Notes: generated by a model from the sequence alone, not told the origin. 58,871 bases of DNA from CAZOVK01 sp964583165 (GCA_964583165.1 CAZOVK010000005.1:1-58871), one strand, 5' to 3'; shown: positions 23,733 through 32,017, numbered from the stretch's first letter. Numbers and translations are program-made.

Positions 23733-24233
23733 ATGGCTAAAATAGATACAACCGGCATGGAACTGCTGGACAAGGTTGTAGTTATAAAGCGCGTCACGAA
23801 GGTTGTTAAAGGCGGACGCACAATCAGCTTTGCGGCTCTCGTAGTCGTAGGCGACAAGAACGGTCACGTCGGTGTTGGCCTCGGTAAAGCCGCTGAAACA
23901 AGCGAAGCTATCCGCAAGGGCAAAGAAGACGCGAAGAAACACCTCGTATATATCGAGCGCAACGAAAACGATTCGATTTACCACGAGATTTATGGGCGCT
24001 TTGGCGCGGCGGCAGTGTTCATGAAGCCGGCTAAAGAAGGTACCGGTATTATCGCGGGTGGCGCAGTCCGTGCGGTCATGGAGCTTGCGGGCATCAGAAA
24101 CATCAGCACGAAATGCCTCGGCACAACGAACAAGCGCAATGTCGTCAACGCGACAATCAACGGGCTTGTAAGCCTAAAGACCCCCGAAATCATCGCGCGT
24201 GCGCGTGGCAAAGAAGTTAGTGAAATTCTGTAG
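23733..24233 (+). CDS. rpsE: 30S ribosomal protein S5 (uS5)
   Basis: 166 residues; N-terminal dsRBD-like domain with VVIKRVTKVVKGGRTISFAA and GDKNGHVGVGLGKAAE, then the C-terminal domain KPAKEGTGIIAGGAVRAVME. Shapes the mRNA entry channel and decoding accuracy. AGGAGG upstream. Confidence 0.98.
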   Translation: MAKIDTTGMELLDKVVVIKRVTKVVKGGRTISFAALVVVGDKNGHVGVGLGKAAETSEAIRKGKEDAKKHLVYIERNENDSIYHEIYGRFGAAAVFMKPAKEGTGIIAGGAVRAVMELAGIRNISTKCLGTTNKRNVVNATINGLVSLKTPEIIARARGKEVSEIL

Positions 24234-24264
24234 GGAAACTTCCCTTTTAGAAAGAGGTTTGACT

Positions 24265-24444
24265 ATGGGCGAACTCAAAATCACGCTGAAGAAGTCACCT
24301 ATTTCATCAATCCCGAAGCATAGAAAGACGCTTGAAGCTCTGGGTTTAAGAAAGGTGAACCATTCGGTAATAAAGAAAGACAACCCCGCGACGTGGGGCA
24401 TGATAAACCAGCTTAACTACATGCTGGAAGTCGAAAAACTGTAG
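24265..24444 (+). CDS. rpmD: 50S ribosomal protein L30 (uL30)
   Basis: 59 residues from ATG 24265 with AGAGGT upstream; the open frame continues 5' into rpsE but that part is a shadow. Pattern KITLKKSPISSIPKHRKTLE and LGLRKVNHSVIKKDN is typical. Confidence 0.97.
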   Translation: MGELKITLKKSPISSIPKHRKTLEALGLRKVNHSVIKKDNPATWGMINQLNYMLEVEKL

Positions 24445-24470
24445 AGTAAACACACCGAAAGGAGTTTGCT

Positions 24471-24911
24471 ATGAAGTTAGGCGAACTGAAACCCGCGAAG
24501 GGCGCTACTAAAGCAGATTTTCGCGTCGGGCGCGGTCACGGCTCCGGCAACGGCAAACAGTCCGGGCGCGGTCATAAAGGTCAGGGTTCAAGAACGGGCG
24601 GCGGCGTAAGACCGATGTTCGAGGGCGGTCAGATGCCTTTGTACAGAAGACTGCCAAAGCGCGGCTTTACGAACCGCAATCATAAAGAGATTGTCGCTAT
24701 CAATCTTTTCATGTTAGATGTATTCGAAAACGGCGCTGTGGTTGACATTGCGGCGCTCCAGTCTAAAGGCTTGGTTTCTAACCCGCGTGACGGCGTTAAA
24801 ATCCTAGGTCAAGGCGAAATCACCAAACAATTGACTGTGAGGGTTAACTTTTTCAGCAAATCGGCTATCGAAAAGATAGAAGCCGCAGGCGGAAAAGCTG
24901 AGGTGATTTAG
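24471..24911 (+). CDS. rplO: 50S ribosomal protein L15 (uL15)
   Basis: 146 residues. The N-terminal extension that runs into 23S rRNA is rich in Gly/Arg/Lys (RVGRGHGSGNGKQSGRGHKG), followed by FEGGQMPLYRRLPKRGFTN. Late assembly protein. Its last codons carry GAGGTGA, the ribosome site of secY, and its TAG stop overlaps the secY GTG (TAGTG). Confidence 0.98.
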   Translation: MKLGELKPAKGATKADFRVGRGHGSGNGKQSGRGHKGQGSRTGGGVRPMFEGGQMPLYRRLPKRGFTNRNHKEIVAINLFMLDVFENGAVVDIAALQSKGLVSNPRDGVKILGQGEITKQLTVRVNFFSKSAIEKIEAAGGKAEVI

Positions 24912-26170
24912 TGTTTAGCGTATTTATAAACGCGTTCAAGGTCAAAGACATACGCCAGAAGATGTTCTATATCGTCATCATGCTGGCAGTCTATCGCCTT
25001 GGTTGCGCTATCAACCTCCCCGACATCAACAACGCCGCACTTTTGTCCGCGCAAGGCGCGTCAGCCGACAATATCTTTGCGCTAATCACGGGCGGTAGCT
25101 TCGGTTCGATATTCTACATGGGTATCGGCCCCTACATTACGGCGAGCATTATCATTCAGCTTCTAACCGTCGCCATCCCTGCCCTTGAAGAGATGCAAAA
25201 AGAGGGCGAAGCGGGCAGACGTAAGCTGAACCAGATAACACGTTACACGGCCGTCGCGCTTGCTCTGATTCAAGGTATCGCGACTGTATACTCGCTACGC
25301 TATGTGTTCTATCACCAGAACTTCCTTACGTATGTTATGGCGACGGTTACACTCGTCACAGGCACAATCTTTATCATGTGGTTGGCTGAACTTATTACAG
25401 AGCGCGGTATCGGCAACGGTTCGTCGTTCCTAATCTTCGCTAACATCTTGAGTGGTCTGCCCGGGAGTATCACAATGCTTCTCGGTACGGCTCTCGGCAC
25501 GACTGATATAGTGGCTTGGCTTGTTGTTATCGCCGTGGCTCTGATATTCGTAGGCATTATCGCTTTCGCGATTCGTATTCAAGACGGCGAACGCCGCATA
25601 CCGATACAATACACCCGCAACATGCAGGGCAGACGCTTTGGCAACATGGGCGGGGCGCAGTTTATACCGTTAAAGGTCAATATCGCGGGCGTTATGAGTA
25701 TCATCTTCGCTATCTCACTGCTTCAAGTCCCCACGACTTTGAACCAGTTTATACCGAATAACGCTATTATTCAGTGGTTCTCATACTACTTGGGTATTCA
25801 CCACCCGGTAGGCGCGGCTGTCTATGTGCTTCTGATATTCTGCTTCACGTTCTTCTATACGTCGTTCACGATTAACCCCGTTGAAATGGCGCAGAACTTA
25901 AAGAACAGTCAGGGCATTATACCGGGCATTCGCCCGGGCAAGCCGACCTCTGATTATATCGCCTCGATTATAGGCAGACTTTCATGGATTGGCGCGTTCT
26001 TCTACTCAATCATGGCGCTTATACCCGTTCTGATTCAGTGGATTTTCAAGGTTCAAGTGGGCTTCGGCGGCACAACACTGTTGATTGTAACAGGCGTTGC
26101 GCTCGAACTTCTGAAGAACATGGAAACACAGCTTATCCAAAGACACCGTAAAGGTTTCCTTGAAACCTAA
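24911..26170 (+). CDS. secY: SecY, protein translocation channel
   Basis: 419 residues, GTG start overlapping the rplO stop. It has ten membrane helices, with the plug region near GGSFGSIFYMGIGPYITASI and cytosolic loop signatures GERRIPIQYTRNMQGRRFG and NPVEMAQNLKNSQGIIPGIR. It partners SecG (encoded at 1237-1488) and SecA. It is translationally coupled to the ribosomal operon as in most bacteria. Confidence 0.98.
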   Translation: MFSVFINAFKVKDIRQKMFYIVIMLAVYRLGCAINLPDINNAALLSAQGASADNIFALITGGSFGSIFYMGIGPYITASIIIQLLTVAIPALEEMQKEGEAGRRKLNQITRYTAVALALIQGIATVYSLRYVFYHQNFLTYVMATVTLVTGTIFIMWLAELITERGIGNGSSFLIFANILSGLPGSITMLLGTALGTTDIVAWLVVIAVALIFVGIIAFAIRIQDGERRIPIQYTRNMQGRRFGNMGGAQFIPLKVNIAGVMSIIFAISLLQVPTTLNQFIPNNAIIQWFSYYLGIHHPVGAAVYVLLIFCFTFFYTSFTINPVEMAQNLKNSQGIIPGIRPGKPTSDYIASIIGRLSWIGAFFYSIMALIPVLIQWIFKVQVGFGGTTLLIVTGVALELLKNMETQLIQRHRKGFLET

Positions 26171-26181
26171 AAGGACTTTCT

Positions 26182-26832
26182 ATGCGACTAGTTACTCTAG
26201 GGCCGCCGGGCGCCGGCAAAGGCACACAGACCGACCGTCTGGCGGAACATTACCAAATAAAGCACATCTCCACGGGCGATATGTTGCGTGAAGAAATGCG
26301 TAACAATACACCGATTGGGCGCGAGATAACAGGCATCATGAATGCCGGTCAACTTGTGCCTGATGAAGTAGTCAATAGCATGGTCAGTGCGCTCATCAGA
26401 GGCATGGCGAAAGATGAAGGCTTCGTGTTCGACGGCTTCCCGCGGAATGTAAAGCAAGCCGAGTTTCTCGACAACTTGCTTAGCAAAGAGCCGGAAGTTT
26501 CGCGAATCAAGCGCGTTATCTATATAACCGCGCCCGATGAAGTGATTCTGGCGCGTATGGCGGGGCGGCGCGTCTGCCCACATTGCGGCTCAGTGTTTCA
26601 TGTAGAACATCATCCGCCAAAGGTCGACGGCAGTTGCGATTCTTGTCACAATGCGCTCGTTCAGCGCGAAGACGATAAGGAAAGCACCGTGTTAAACCGC
26701 CTGAAAATTTACCGCACTCAGACAGAGCCTGTTATTGATTATTATAGTAAGAAAGATTTGTTGGTAGTCGTCAGCGGCGTGGCGGACATCAAAATGACCA
26801 CACGCAAACTGATTGATATATTAGGAGAATAG
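26182..26832 (+). CDS. adk: Adenylate kinase (zinc LID form)
   Basis: 216 residues. It interconverts AMP + ATP and 2 ADP. P-loop GPPGAGKGTQ, AMP-binding HISTGDMLREEM, and DGFPRNVKQAEF. The LID holds CPHCGSVFHVEHHPPK and CDSCHNAL, four Cys for zinc as in Gram-positive enzymes. AAAGGAC upstream; 11 bases after secY. Confidence 0.98.
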   Translation: MRLVTLGPPGAGKGTQTDRLAEHYQIKHISTGDMLREEMRNNTPIGREITGIMNAGQLVPDEVVNSMVSALIRGMAKDEGFVFDGFPRNVKQAEFLDNLLSKEPEVSRIKRVIYITAPDEVILARMAGRRVCPHCGSVFHVEHHPPKVDGSCDSCHNALVQREDDKESTVLNRLKIYRTQTEPVIDYYSKKDLLVVVSGVADIKMTTRKLIDILGE

Positions 26833-26833
26833 T

Positions 26834-27583
26834 ATGGCCGTCAGTATAAAAACGCCGGAACAGATAGATAAAATGCGCGCGGCATGTCGCATAGTAGGGG
26901 AATGCCTCAACATGCTTGAGGGAGAAATCAGAGTCGGTATTACGACACTTGAGCTGGATAAGATTGCCGCTGACTTCATCAAATCACGCGGCGGCATTCC
27001 GACTTTCTTGAACTACAACGGCTACCCGGGCAATATCTGTATCTCTGTAAATGAGGAAGTCATTCACGGGATACCGGGTTTAAGGCGTTTGAAAACGGGC
27101 GATATTGTTAGTATGGACGTAGGTGTGACATTGAATGGCTTTATCGGTGACGCGGCGAGGACTTTCACTGTCGGAACCGTTAAAGATGAGCTGTTAAAGC
27201 TCATTGAAGTCACACGTCAAAGTTTCTTTGAGGGCATTAAACACGCCCACGCGGGCAGCCATCTATATCAGATTTCAGCCGCGATTGGCGCGTATGCCGA
27301 GAGCTTCGGCTACGGCGTTGTCAAAGAGTTTACAGGTCACGGCGTCGGCAGACAGTTGCACGAAGCGCCCGAAATACCGAATTTCCGCCAACCCTCACGC
27401 GGGATTAGGTTACAACCGGGTATGACGCTTGCGATTGAGCCGATGGTGAATCTAGGCACAGCCAATATCTGGATTTTGCCCGATGAATGGACTGTAATCA
27501 CACGCGACAAAAAGCCTTCCGCCCACTACGAAAATACGATTCTCATTACAGACGGCGAGCCGGAGATAATGACGCTCGTTTAG
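26834..27583 (+). CDS. map: Methionine aminopeptidase type I
   Basis: 249 residues. It removes the initiator Met. The metal ligands are visible: DVGVTLNGFIGDAARTF (two Asp), TGHGVGRQLHE (His), IEPMV (Glu) and the late Glu in ENTILIT. The N-terminal SH3-like zinc extension of type Ic enzymes is absent. It follows adk by one base, as in many Firmicutes. Confidence 0.97.
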   Translation: MAVSIKTPEQIDKMRAACRIVGECLNMLEGEIRVGITTLELDKIAADFIKSRGGIPTFLNYNGYPGNICISVNEEVIHGIPGLRRLKTGDIVSMDVGVTLNGFIGDAARTFTVGTVKDELLKLIEVTRQSFFEGIKHAHAGSHLYQISAAIGAYAESFGYGVVKEFTGHGVGRQLHEAPEIPNFRQPSRGIRLQPGMTLAIEPMVNLGTANIWILPDEWTVITRDKKPSAHYENTILITDGEPEIMTLV

Positions 27584-27590
27584 CTCCGTT

Positions 27591-27911
27591 ATGGGCGCAG
27601 TAGCGCGTCCCTACAAGGGGGAAGCTATCATCACAGTAGGACAAATTGTTATATCCAAATGCGGCAGGGACAAAAATATGCCGTTTATCGTTACCCAATG
27701 TTCGGAAGAATACCTGTACTTGGTAGACGGCGCCTTGCGGACTATGAACAAACCTAAGAAAAAGAAGAAGCGGCATGTTCAGGCGACGAATACAGTCGCT
27801 GGTACTATAGTAGAGGGACTGCGCGCGGGTAGCCTAAATGACGCCGCTTTCCGCCGAGCGCTTGAAACATTCAGACGAACTGAAAAGGGGGATGAACTTG
27901 TCCAAGAGTGA
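27591..27911 (+). CDS. KOW-domain RNA-binding protein (L14e-like)
   Basis: Up to 106 residues from ATG 27591. The KOW-type SH3 core is VGQIVISKCGRDKNMPFIV, followed by a Lys-rich stretch MNKPKKKKKRHVQ and a helical tail. Small KOW proteins between map and infA are common in Clostridia and are thought to bind RNA or ribosomes. The start is doubtful: ATG 27591 has no ribosome site and its first 12 codons lie in a GGGCGC...GCGCGTCC palindrome. GGGGGAA at 27617-27623 would instead suit a start near 27627, where only ATC codons exist. Confidence 0.8.
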   Translation: MGAVARPYKGEAIITVGQIVISKCGRDKNMPFIVTQCSEEYLYLVDGALRTMNKPKKKKKRHVQATNTVAGTIVEGLRAGSLNDAAFRRALETFRRTEKGDELVQE

Positions 27912-28116
27912 CGTTATAGAAATAGAGGGTATCGTTTTAGAGAAACTGCCGAACGCCACGTTTGCGGTTGAACTAGAAAACGGCCACAAAATCATAGCCC
28001 ATATCTCCGGAAAGTTGCGGCTTCACTATATCCGCATCATACCGGGCGATAAGGTACACATAGAAATGTCGCCATATGACTTGACCAAGGGTAGAATCGT
28101 TTGGCGCGATAAGTAA
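27898..28116 (+). CDS. infA: Translation initiation factor IF-1
   Basis: 72 residues from TTG 27898, exactly the family length, giving MSKSDVIEIEGIVLEKLPN. GGGGGAT sits 6 bases upstream; an in-frame ATG at 27892 lies inside that site and is less likely. OB fold with GHKIIAHISGKLRLHYIRI and GDKVHIEMSPYDLTKGRI. It overlaps the end of the KOW gene by 14 bases. Confidence 0.95.
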   Translation: MSKSDVIEIEGIVLEKLPNATFAVELENGHKIIAHISGKLRLHYIRIIPGDKVHIEMSPYDLTKGRIVWRDK

Positions 28117-28133
28117 CGAAATAACCGCGGTTT

Positions 28134-28263
28134 AGCAATTTCGATAGCTATTTACGGTTCGCCTATCAGTCCAAAAGGTTTCGCTTTCTGCATTCCCAAG
28201 GGAATGCACAGTCGCTCAACTGGACTGACTTAACGGCTCACTGTAAATGAACATGGAATTGCT
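28134..28263. repeat. Large nested palindrome between infA and rpmJ
   Basis: Four successive pairs of complementary arms: AGCAATT 28134-28140/28257-28263, ATTTAC 28150-28155/28243-28248, CAGTCCA 28167-28173/28221-28227, and a perfect TGCATTCCC/GGGAATGCA 28189-28208. The whole 130-base gap can fold as one branched rod. No T-run and no reading frame. Candidate regulatory RNA or MITE. Confidence 0.75.
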
Positions 28264-28286
28264 AGTATATGAAAGGATGGTTTATA

Positions 28287-28400
28287 ATGAAAGTCAGACC
28301 TTCCGTCAAACCCATGTGCGAAAAGTGCAAGATTATTAAACGCAAGGGCGCGATTCGCGTCATTTGTGAAAATCCCAAGCACAAGCAAAGACAGGGATAG
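28287..28400 (+). CDS. rpmJ: 50S ribosomal protein L36 (bL36, zinc form)
   Basis: 37 residues, ATG 28287 to TAG 28400, AAAGGATGG upstream. Reads MKVRPSVKPMCEKCKIIKRK and ends PKHKQRQG. The zinc ligands are the CEKC pair, the Cys in RVICENP and the His of PKHKQ. Located between infA and rpsM as usual. Confidence 0.97.
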   Translation: MKVRPSVKPMCEKCKIIKRKGAIRVICENPKHKQRQG

Positions 28401-28412
28401 GAGGAACGCTTT

Positions 28413-28781
28413 ATGGCACGTATTTCCGGTGTTGACTTGCCGAGAGAAAAGCGCGTTGAGATAGGGCTTACCTATATCTTCGGCATCGGCAGAAGCAGCT
28501 CCAATCGTATTCTTAAAGAAGCGGGTGTTGACCCGAGTATTCGTATTAAGGATTTGACAGACGACCAAGTCGGTAAAATCCGTGATATAATTGACCAAAG
28601 CCAGGTAGTTGAGGGTGACTTGCGCCGTGAGATAGCTATGAATATCAAACGCCTGCAAGACATCGGCTGCTACAGAGGAATCCGCCACAGACGCAGCCTG
28701 CCCGTTCGCGGTCAACGCACGAAAACAAACGCGCGTACACGTAAGGGCCCAAGACGCACGGTTGCGAACAAGAAGAAATAG
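28413..28781 (+). CDS. rpsM: 30S ribosomal protein S13 (uS13)
   Basis: 122 residues; begins MARISGVDLPREKRVEIGLT, contains the helix-two-turn-helix YIFGIGRSSSNRILKEAG and ends with the basic GQRTKTNARTRKGPRRTV. 30S head protein contacting P-site tRNA. AGGAGG upstream. Confidence 0.98.
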   Translation: MARISGVDLPREKRVEIGLTYIFGIGRSSSNRILKEAGVDPSIRIKDLTDDQVGKIRDIIDQSQVVEGDLRREIAMNIKRLQDIGCYRGIRHRRSLPVRGQRTKTNARTRKGPRRTVANKKK

Positions 28782-28794
28782 GGAGGATTAGGCA

Positions 28795-29193
28795 ATGGCT
28801 AGAAAGACTGTTAAAAGAGCTACGTCAAGACGCCGCGTTAAACGGGTTGTTGACCGTGGCCAGGCGCATATCCAGTCGTCCTTTAACAATACAATTGTTA
28901 CAATTACGGACAGCGTGGGCAACGCGTTAAGCTGGGCATCCGCCGGTCAGCTCGGTTTCAGAGGCTCCAGGAAGTCCACGCCCTATGCCGCTCAGATGGC
29001 AGCGGACACGGCGGCTCAGGCGGCGAAGGAATATGGTCTTCGCACTGTCGAAGTGTTTGTAAAAGGGCCGGGCTCGGGTCGCGAGGCCGCTATTCGTGCG
29101 CTTAGCGCTGCGGGGCTTGATGTTACGATGATTAAAGACGTTACACCAGTACCCCATAACGGCTGCCGCCCGCCGAAGCGCAGAAGAATATAA
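28795..29193 (+). CDS. rpsK: 30S ribosomal protein S11 (uS11)
   Basis: 132 residues. AHIQSSFNNTIVTITD and GFRGSRKSTPYAAQMAAD are diagnostic, as is the C-terminal TPVPHNGCRPPKRRRI. Platform protein of the 30S subunit. GGGAGG upstream. Confidence 0.98.
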   Translation: MARKTVKRATSRRRVKRVVDRGQAHIQSSFNNTIVTITDSVGNALSWASAGQLGFRGSRKSTPYAAQMAADTAAQAAKEYGLRTVEVFVKGPGSGREAAIRALSAAGLDVTMIKDVTPVPHNGCRPPKRRRI

Positions 29194-29218
29194 TTACCAA
29201 ATATAATGGAGGACTAAT

Positions 29219-29848
29219 ATGGCTAGATATATAGGCCCTGTTTGCCGGCTTTGCCGCCGCGAAGGCGAAAAGCTGTTCCTTAAAGGCGAAAAATGCGGCA
29301 AGGCTAGTTGCCCCGTTATTAAGCGCAAAGGCAACCCGCCCGGACAGCATTGGGAGAAGATGAGAAAGCTTTCGGGCTACGGCACACAGATTCGCGAGAA
29401 GCAAAAAGCTAAGCGTATCTATGGTATGCTTGAAACGCAGTTTAGAAATACGTTTGATAAGGCGACTAAAGTTAAGGGTATCACAGGTGAAAACCTGCTT
29501 AGACTTCTTGAACTACGCCTTGACAACGTGGTTTACCGCCTTGGTTACGGCCGTTCGCGCACAGAAGCGCGTCAGATTGTTCGTCATAACCACATCCGCG
29601 TAAACGGCAAGAAGGTTAATATCCCGTCGTTCACGGTTAAACCGGGCGACGTGATTGAGATAAAGGAAAAGAGCACGGGAATGCAGCGCTTCAAAGACAT
29701 TTTGGAGGTAACGGACACGCGCGCCGTTCCGGCGTGGCTTACGGCCAATCATGCGCAGCTATCTGGCAGCGTAACAATGATTCCGAACCGCGACCAAATT
29801 GACACGCAAGTCAACGAAACCCTGATTGTCGAGCTTTATTCCAAGTAA
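29219..29848 (+). CDS. rpsD: 30S ribosomal protein S4 (uS4, zinc form)
   Basis: 209 residues. N-terminal zinc knuckle (CRLCRREGEKLF and the later CGKASC) marks the C+ form; the S4 RNA-binding domain follows (LELRLDNVVYRLGYGRSRTE, RQIVRHNHIRVNGKKVNIP). It nucleates 30S assembly; in enteric bacteria it also represses the alpha operon. Confidence 0.98.
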   Translation: MARYIGPVCRLCRREGEKLFLKGEKCGKASCPVIKRKGNPPGQHWEKMRKLSGYGTQIREKQKAKRIYGMLETQFRNTFDKATKVKGITGENLLRLLELRLDNVVYRLGYGRSRTEARQIVRHNHIRVNGKKVNIPSFTVKPGDVIEIKEKSTGMQRFKDILEVTDTRAVPAWLTANHAQLSGSVTMIPNRDQIDTQVNETLIVELYSK

Positions 29849-29866
29849 GAATCAGGAGGTAAGGCT

Positions 29867-30814
29867 TTGTTTGATTTCACGAAGGCTGATGTTACTGTCG
29901 AAGAGCAGTCGAATAGCTATGGGCGGTTTGTATTCAAGCCGTTAGAACCGGGCTATGGCACGACGCTGGGGAACTCCCTGCGCCGTACTCTGCTGTCGAG
30001 TCTTCCGGGCGCGGCTGTTTCAATGGTACGCATTGACGGCGTAACGCATGAATTCTCGTTTATCCCGGGTGTTACTGAAGACGTGACGGAATTGGTGCTT
30101 AACATCAAAGGGCTTGCGCTCAAGAACCACAGCACAAGCGGAGAACCAAAGACAATCACGATTGACGCGCATGGTGACTGTGAAGTCCTCGCGTCTAGTA
30201 TTATCGTGCCCGCGGACATAGAGATTTGCAATCCCGAACTTCACATAGCCACGCTGAACGGCGCTGACGCTCACCTCCATATCGAGATGACTGTCACAAC
30301 GGGCGCGGGTTATGTAAGCTCCGACAAGAATAAAAACAGCAGCCTTATAGGCATCATACCTGTGGATTCGCTGTACACGCCCGTCACGCGCGTGAACTTT
30401 CTGGTTGACAACTACCTCTACAACGAACGTACCGACTATGACAGGCTCACGCTTGAAGTCTGGACGAACGGCACAATCAAACCCGAAGAAGCGGTCAGCA
30501 CAGCCGCGAAAATCCTGATTGAGCATCTGAACCTGTTTGTCAATCTCTCGGAGAACGCGAAACATACAGAAATCAAGATGGAACGTGTTGACGAGAAGCG
30601 CGAAAAGACAATGGATTTGACTATTGAGGACCTCGATTTGTCCGTCCGTTCGTACAACTGCCTAAAACGCGCCGGCATTAACACCGTCGAGGATTTGGCG
30701 ACACGTACTGAAGAGGACATGCGCAAAGTCCGTAACATGGGTCAGAAATCCCTTGAAGAAGTGCTAAAGAAGATGGCGGAGCTAGGGCTTCACCTACGCC
30801 CGAGTGACGAATAA
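29867..30814 (+). CDS. rpoA: RNA polymerase alpha subunit
   Basis: 315 residues from TTG 29867 (AGGAGGT upstream), giving MFDFTKADVTVEEQ. The N-terminal dimerisation domain contains PLEPGYGTTLGNSLRRTLLS; a linker leads to alphaCTD with LDLSVRSYNCLKRAGINTVE and RNMGQKSLEEV, the UP-element and activator contact surface. Confidence 0.98.
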   Translation: MFDFTKADVTVEEQSNSYGRFVFKPLEPGYGTTLGNSLRRTLLSSLPGAAVSMVRIDGVTHEFSFIPGVTEDVTELVLNIKGLALKNHSTSGEPKTITIDAHGDCEVLASSIIVPADIEICNPELHIATLNGADAHLHIEMTVTTGAGYVSSDKNKNSSLIGIIPVDSLYTPVTRVNFLVDNYLYNERTDYDRLTLEVWTNGTIKPEEAVSTAAKILIEHLNLFVNLSENAKHTEIKMERVDEKREKTMDLTIEDLDLSVRSYNCLKRAGINTVEDLATRTEEDMRKVRNMGQKSLEEVLKKMAELGLHLRPSDE

Positions 30815-30824
30815 ATAAAGTGGC

Positions 30825-30842
30825 TCAGGCGGCAACGCCTGA
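30825..30842. repeat. GNRA-capped hairpin between rpoA and rplQ
   Basis: TCAGGCG-GCAA-CGCCTGA, 7 bp capped by a GCAA tetraloop, no T-run. A very stable small hairpin in the 55-base gap. Confidence 0.7.
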
Positions 30843-30869
30843 ATTCCCACGCTTGAAAGGAGAACAGCT

Positions 30870-31406
30870 ATGTCTGGATATAGAAAGCTAGGGCGCACGA
30901 GTAGCCAGCGCAAGGCGATGTTGCGCGGGCTTACGACGCACTTGCTGTATTACGGACGTATCAAAACGACCGTGACGCGCGCCAAAGAGATTCAGCCTAT
31001 TGCTGAGAAGCTGATTACTTTGGCAGTCAAGGAGCGCGACAATTACGACAACGTAACCGTCACGGTCAAAGTACCCAAAAAGAACGCCAAGGGTCAACGC
31101 ATGAAGGAAGAGAAAAACGGCGAAAAGGTCACTATTTTCGACACAATCGAAAAGCAGATTAAAAAAGACCGCCCGTCACGCCTGAATGCCCGCCGCAAGA
31201 TGCTTGCGTTCCTTTACCCAATAACGGTAGCCCCTAAGGGTGAAGAAATGCGCAAAAAGCATTACGAGGCGATTGACATGCCTAAAAAACTCTTCGAAGA
31301 AATCGCTCCTAAGTACGCCGACCGCAAGGGCGGTTATACACGCATTATCAAGGTTGGTATGCGTAAGGGCGACGGCGCCGAAGAAGCTATAATCGAGCTT
31401 GTATAG
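30870..31406 (+). CDS. rplQ: 50S ribosomal protein L17 (bL17), long form
   Basis: 178 residues, roughly 50-60 more than the common 112-127. N-terminal core SGYRKLGRTSSQRKAMLRGL and LLYYGRIKTTVTRAKEIQPI is canonical, as is the end GGYTRIIKVGMRKGDGAEEA. The extra residues form a Lys-rich insertion in the middle (KVPKKNAKGQRMKEEKNGEK and on). Last gene of the super-operon. Confidence 0.97.
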   Translation: MSGYRKLGRTSSQRKAMLRGLTTHLLYYGRIKTTVTRAKEIQPIAEKLITLAVKERDNYDNVTVTVKVPKKNAKGQRMKEEKNGEKVTIFDTIEKQIKKDRPSRLNARRKMLAFLYPITVAPKGEEMRKKHYEAIDMPKKLFEEIAPKYADRKGGYTRIIKVGMRKGDGAEEAIIELV

Positions 31407-31415
31407 TAAATAATC

Positions 31416-31450
31416 ACGGAGGCGCAATTAGCGCGTCCGTTTTTATTTTG
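31416..31450 (+). terminator. Terminator of the S10-spc-alpha operon
   Basis: ACGGAGGCGC-AATTA-GCGCGTCCGT (one G-G mismatch) followed by TTTTATTTTG, 10 bases past the rplQ stop. Confidence 0.9.
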
Positions 31451-31464
31451 TTTAGGGGGTTAAT

Positions 31465-31980
31465 ATGGCCGAGTTAACAGGTTTTTTCGTCAAAGACTTT
31501 CCAGCTTGCCGCGCTGTCGGCAAATCCGTGCGCTTATCTATGGAAGAAGCCGCCCAAGCGACAAGCCCAATCCGCGCGTTGTGGTGTCAATGCTTTGAAG
31601 AAGGGGCGTTTAATTCTATTATGAGCGCGGGCAAGGCTGTCATGCCCGAGTGTGTGGGATTGGAGTTTGATTATGACTTCAATACCCAACGGTTTACTTA
31701 TATGGTATGTATGTTCCTTGAAGCAGATACACCAGTGCCCGAGGGTTTGGAGTACCGCGACTTGCCCGCTTCACGCATAGCCGTCAGTTATGTCACGGGT
31801 GAAGAACACGACGTATACCCGAACGCGTATGACATCGCGTCAAAAGCCATTGCCCAAAATGGGCATAGAGCAAACTGGACATTTTGGGCAGAGGTTTATA
31901 ACTATGAGCGTTTCATGAAGCCCCAAGAAACCGGCTCGAAGATAATCACGTTGGATTTTTACGTGCCGATTGAGGGGTAA
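31465..31980 (+). CDS. GyrI-like small-molecule-binding domain protein
   Basis: 171 residues resembling the AraC effector-binding (GyrI-like) fold: an N-terminal FFVKDFPACRAVGKSVRL strand and ATSPIRALWCQCFEEG, with GLEFDYDFNTQRFTYMVCMF and LPASRIAVSYVTGEE. There is no DNA-binding domain, so it is a stand-alone member; such proteins bind or neutralise small ligands. GGGGGT precedes the ATG. It ends in its own terminator. Confidence 0.75.
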   Translation: MAELTGFFVKDFPACRAVGKSVRLSMEEAAQATSPIRALWCQCFEEGAFNSIMSAGKAVMPECVGLEFDYDFNTQRFTYMVCMFLEADTPVPEGLEYRDLPASRIAVSYVTGEEHDVYPNAYDIASKAIAQNGHRANWTFWAEVYNYERFMKPQETGSKIITLDFYVPIEG

Positions 31981-31992
31981 TAGCGAAATTTG

Positions 31993-32016
31993 CCGCAACT
32001 TAGGTTGCGGTTTTTT
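31993..32016 (+). terminator. Terminator after the GyrI-like gene
   Basis: CCGCAAC-TTAG-GTTGCGG followed by six T (32011-32016). The T-run runs directly into the TTGCAA -35 of the next promoter. Confidence 0.9.
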
Positions 32017-32017
32017 A

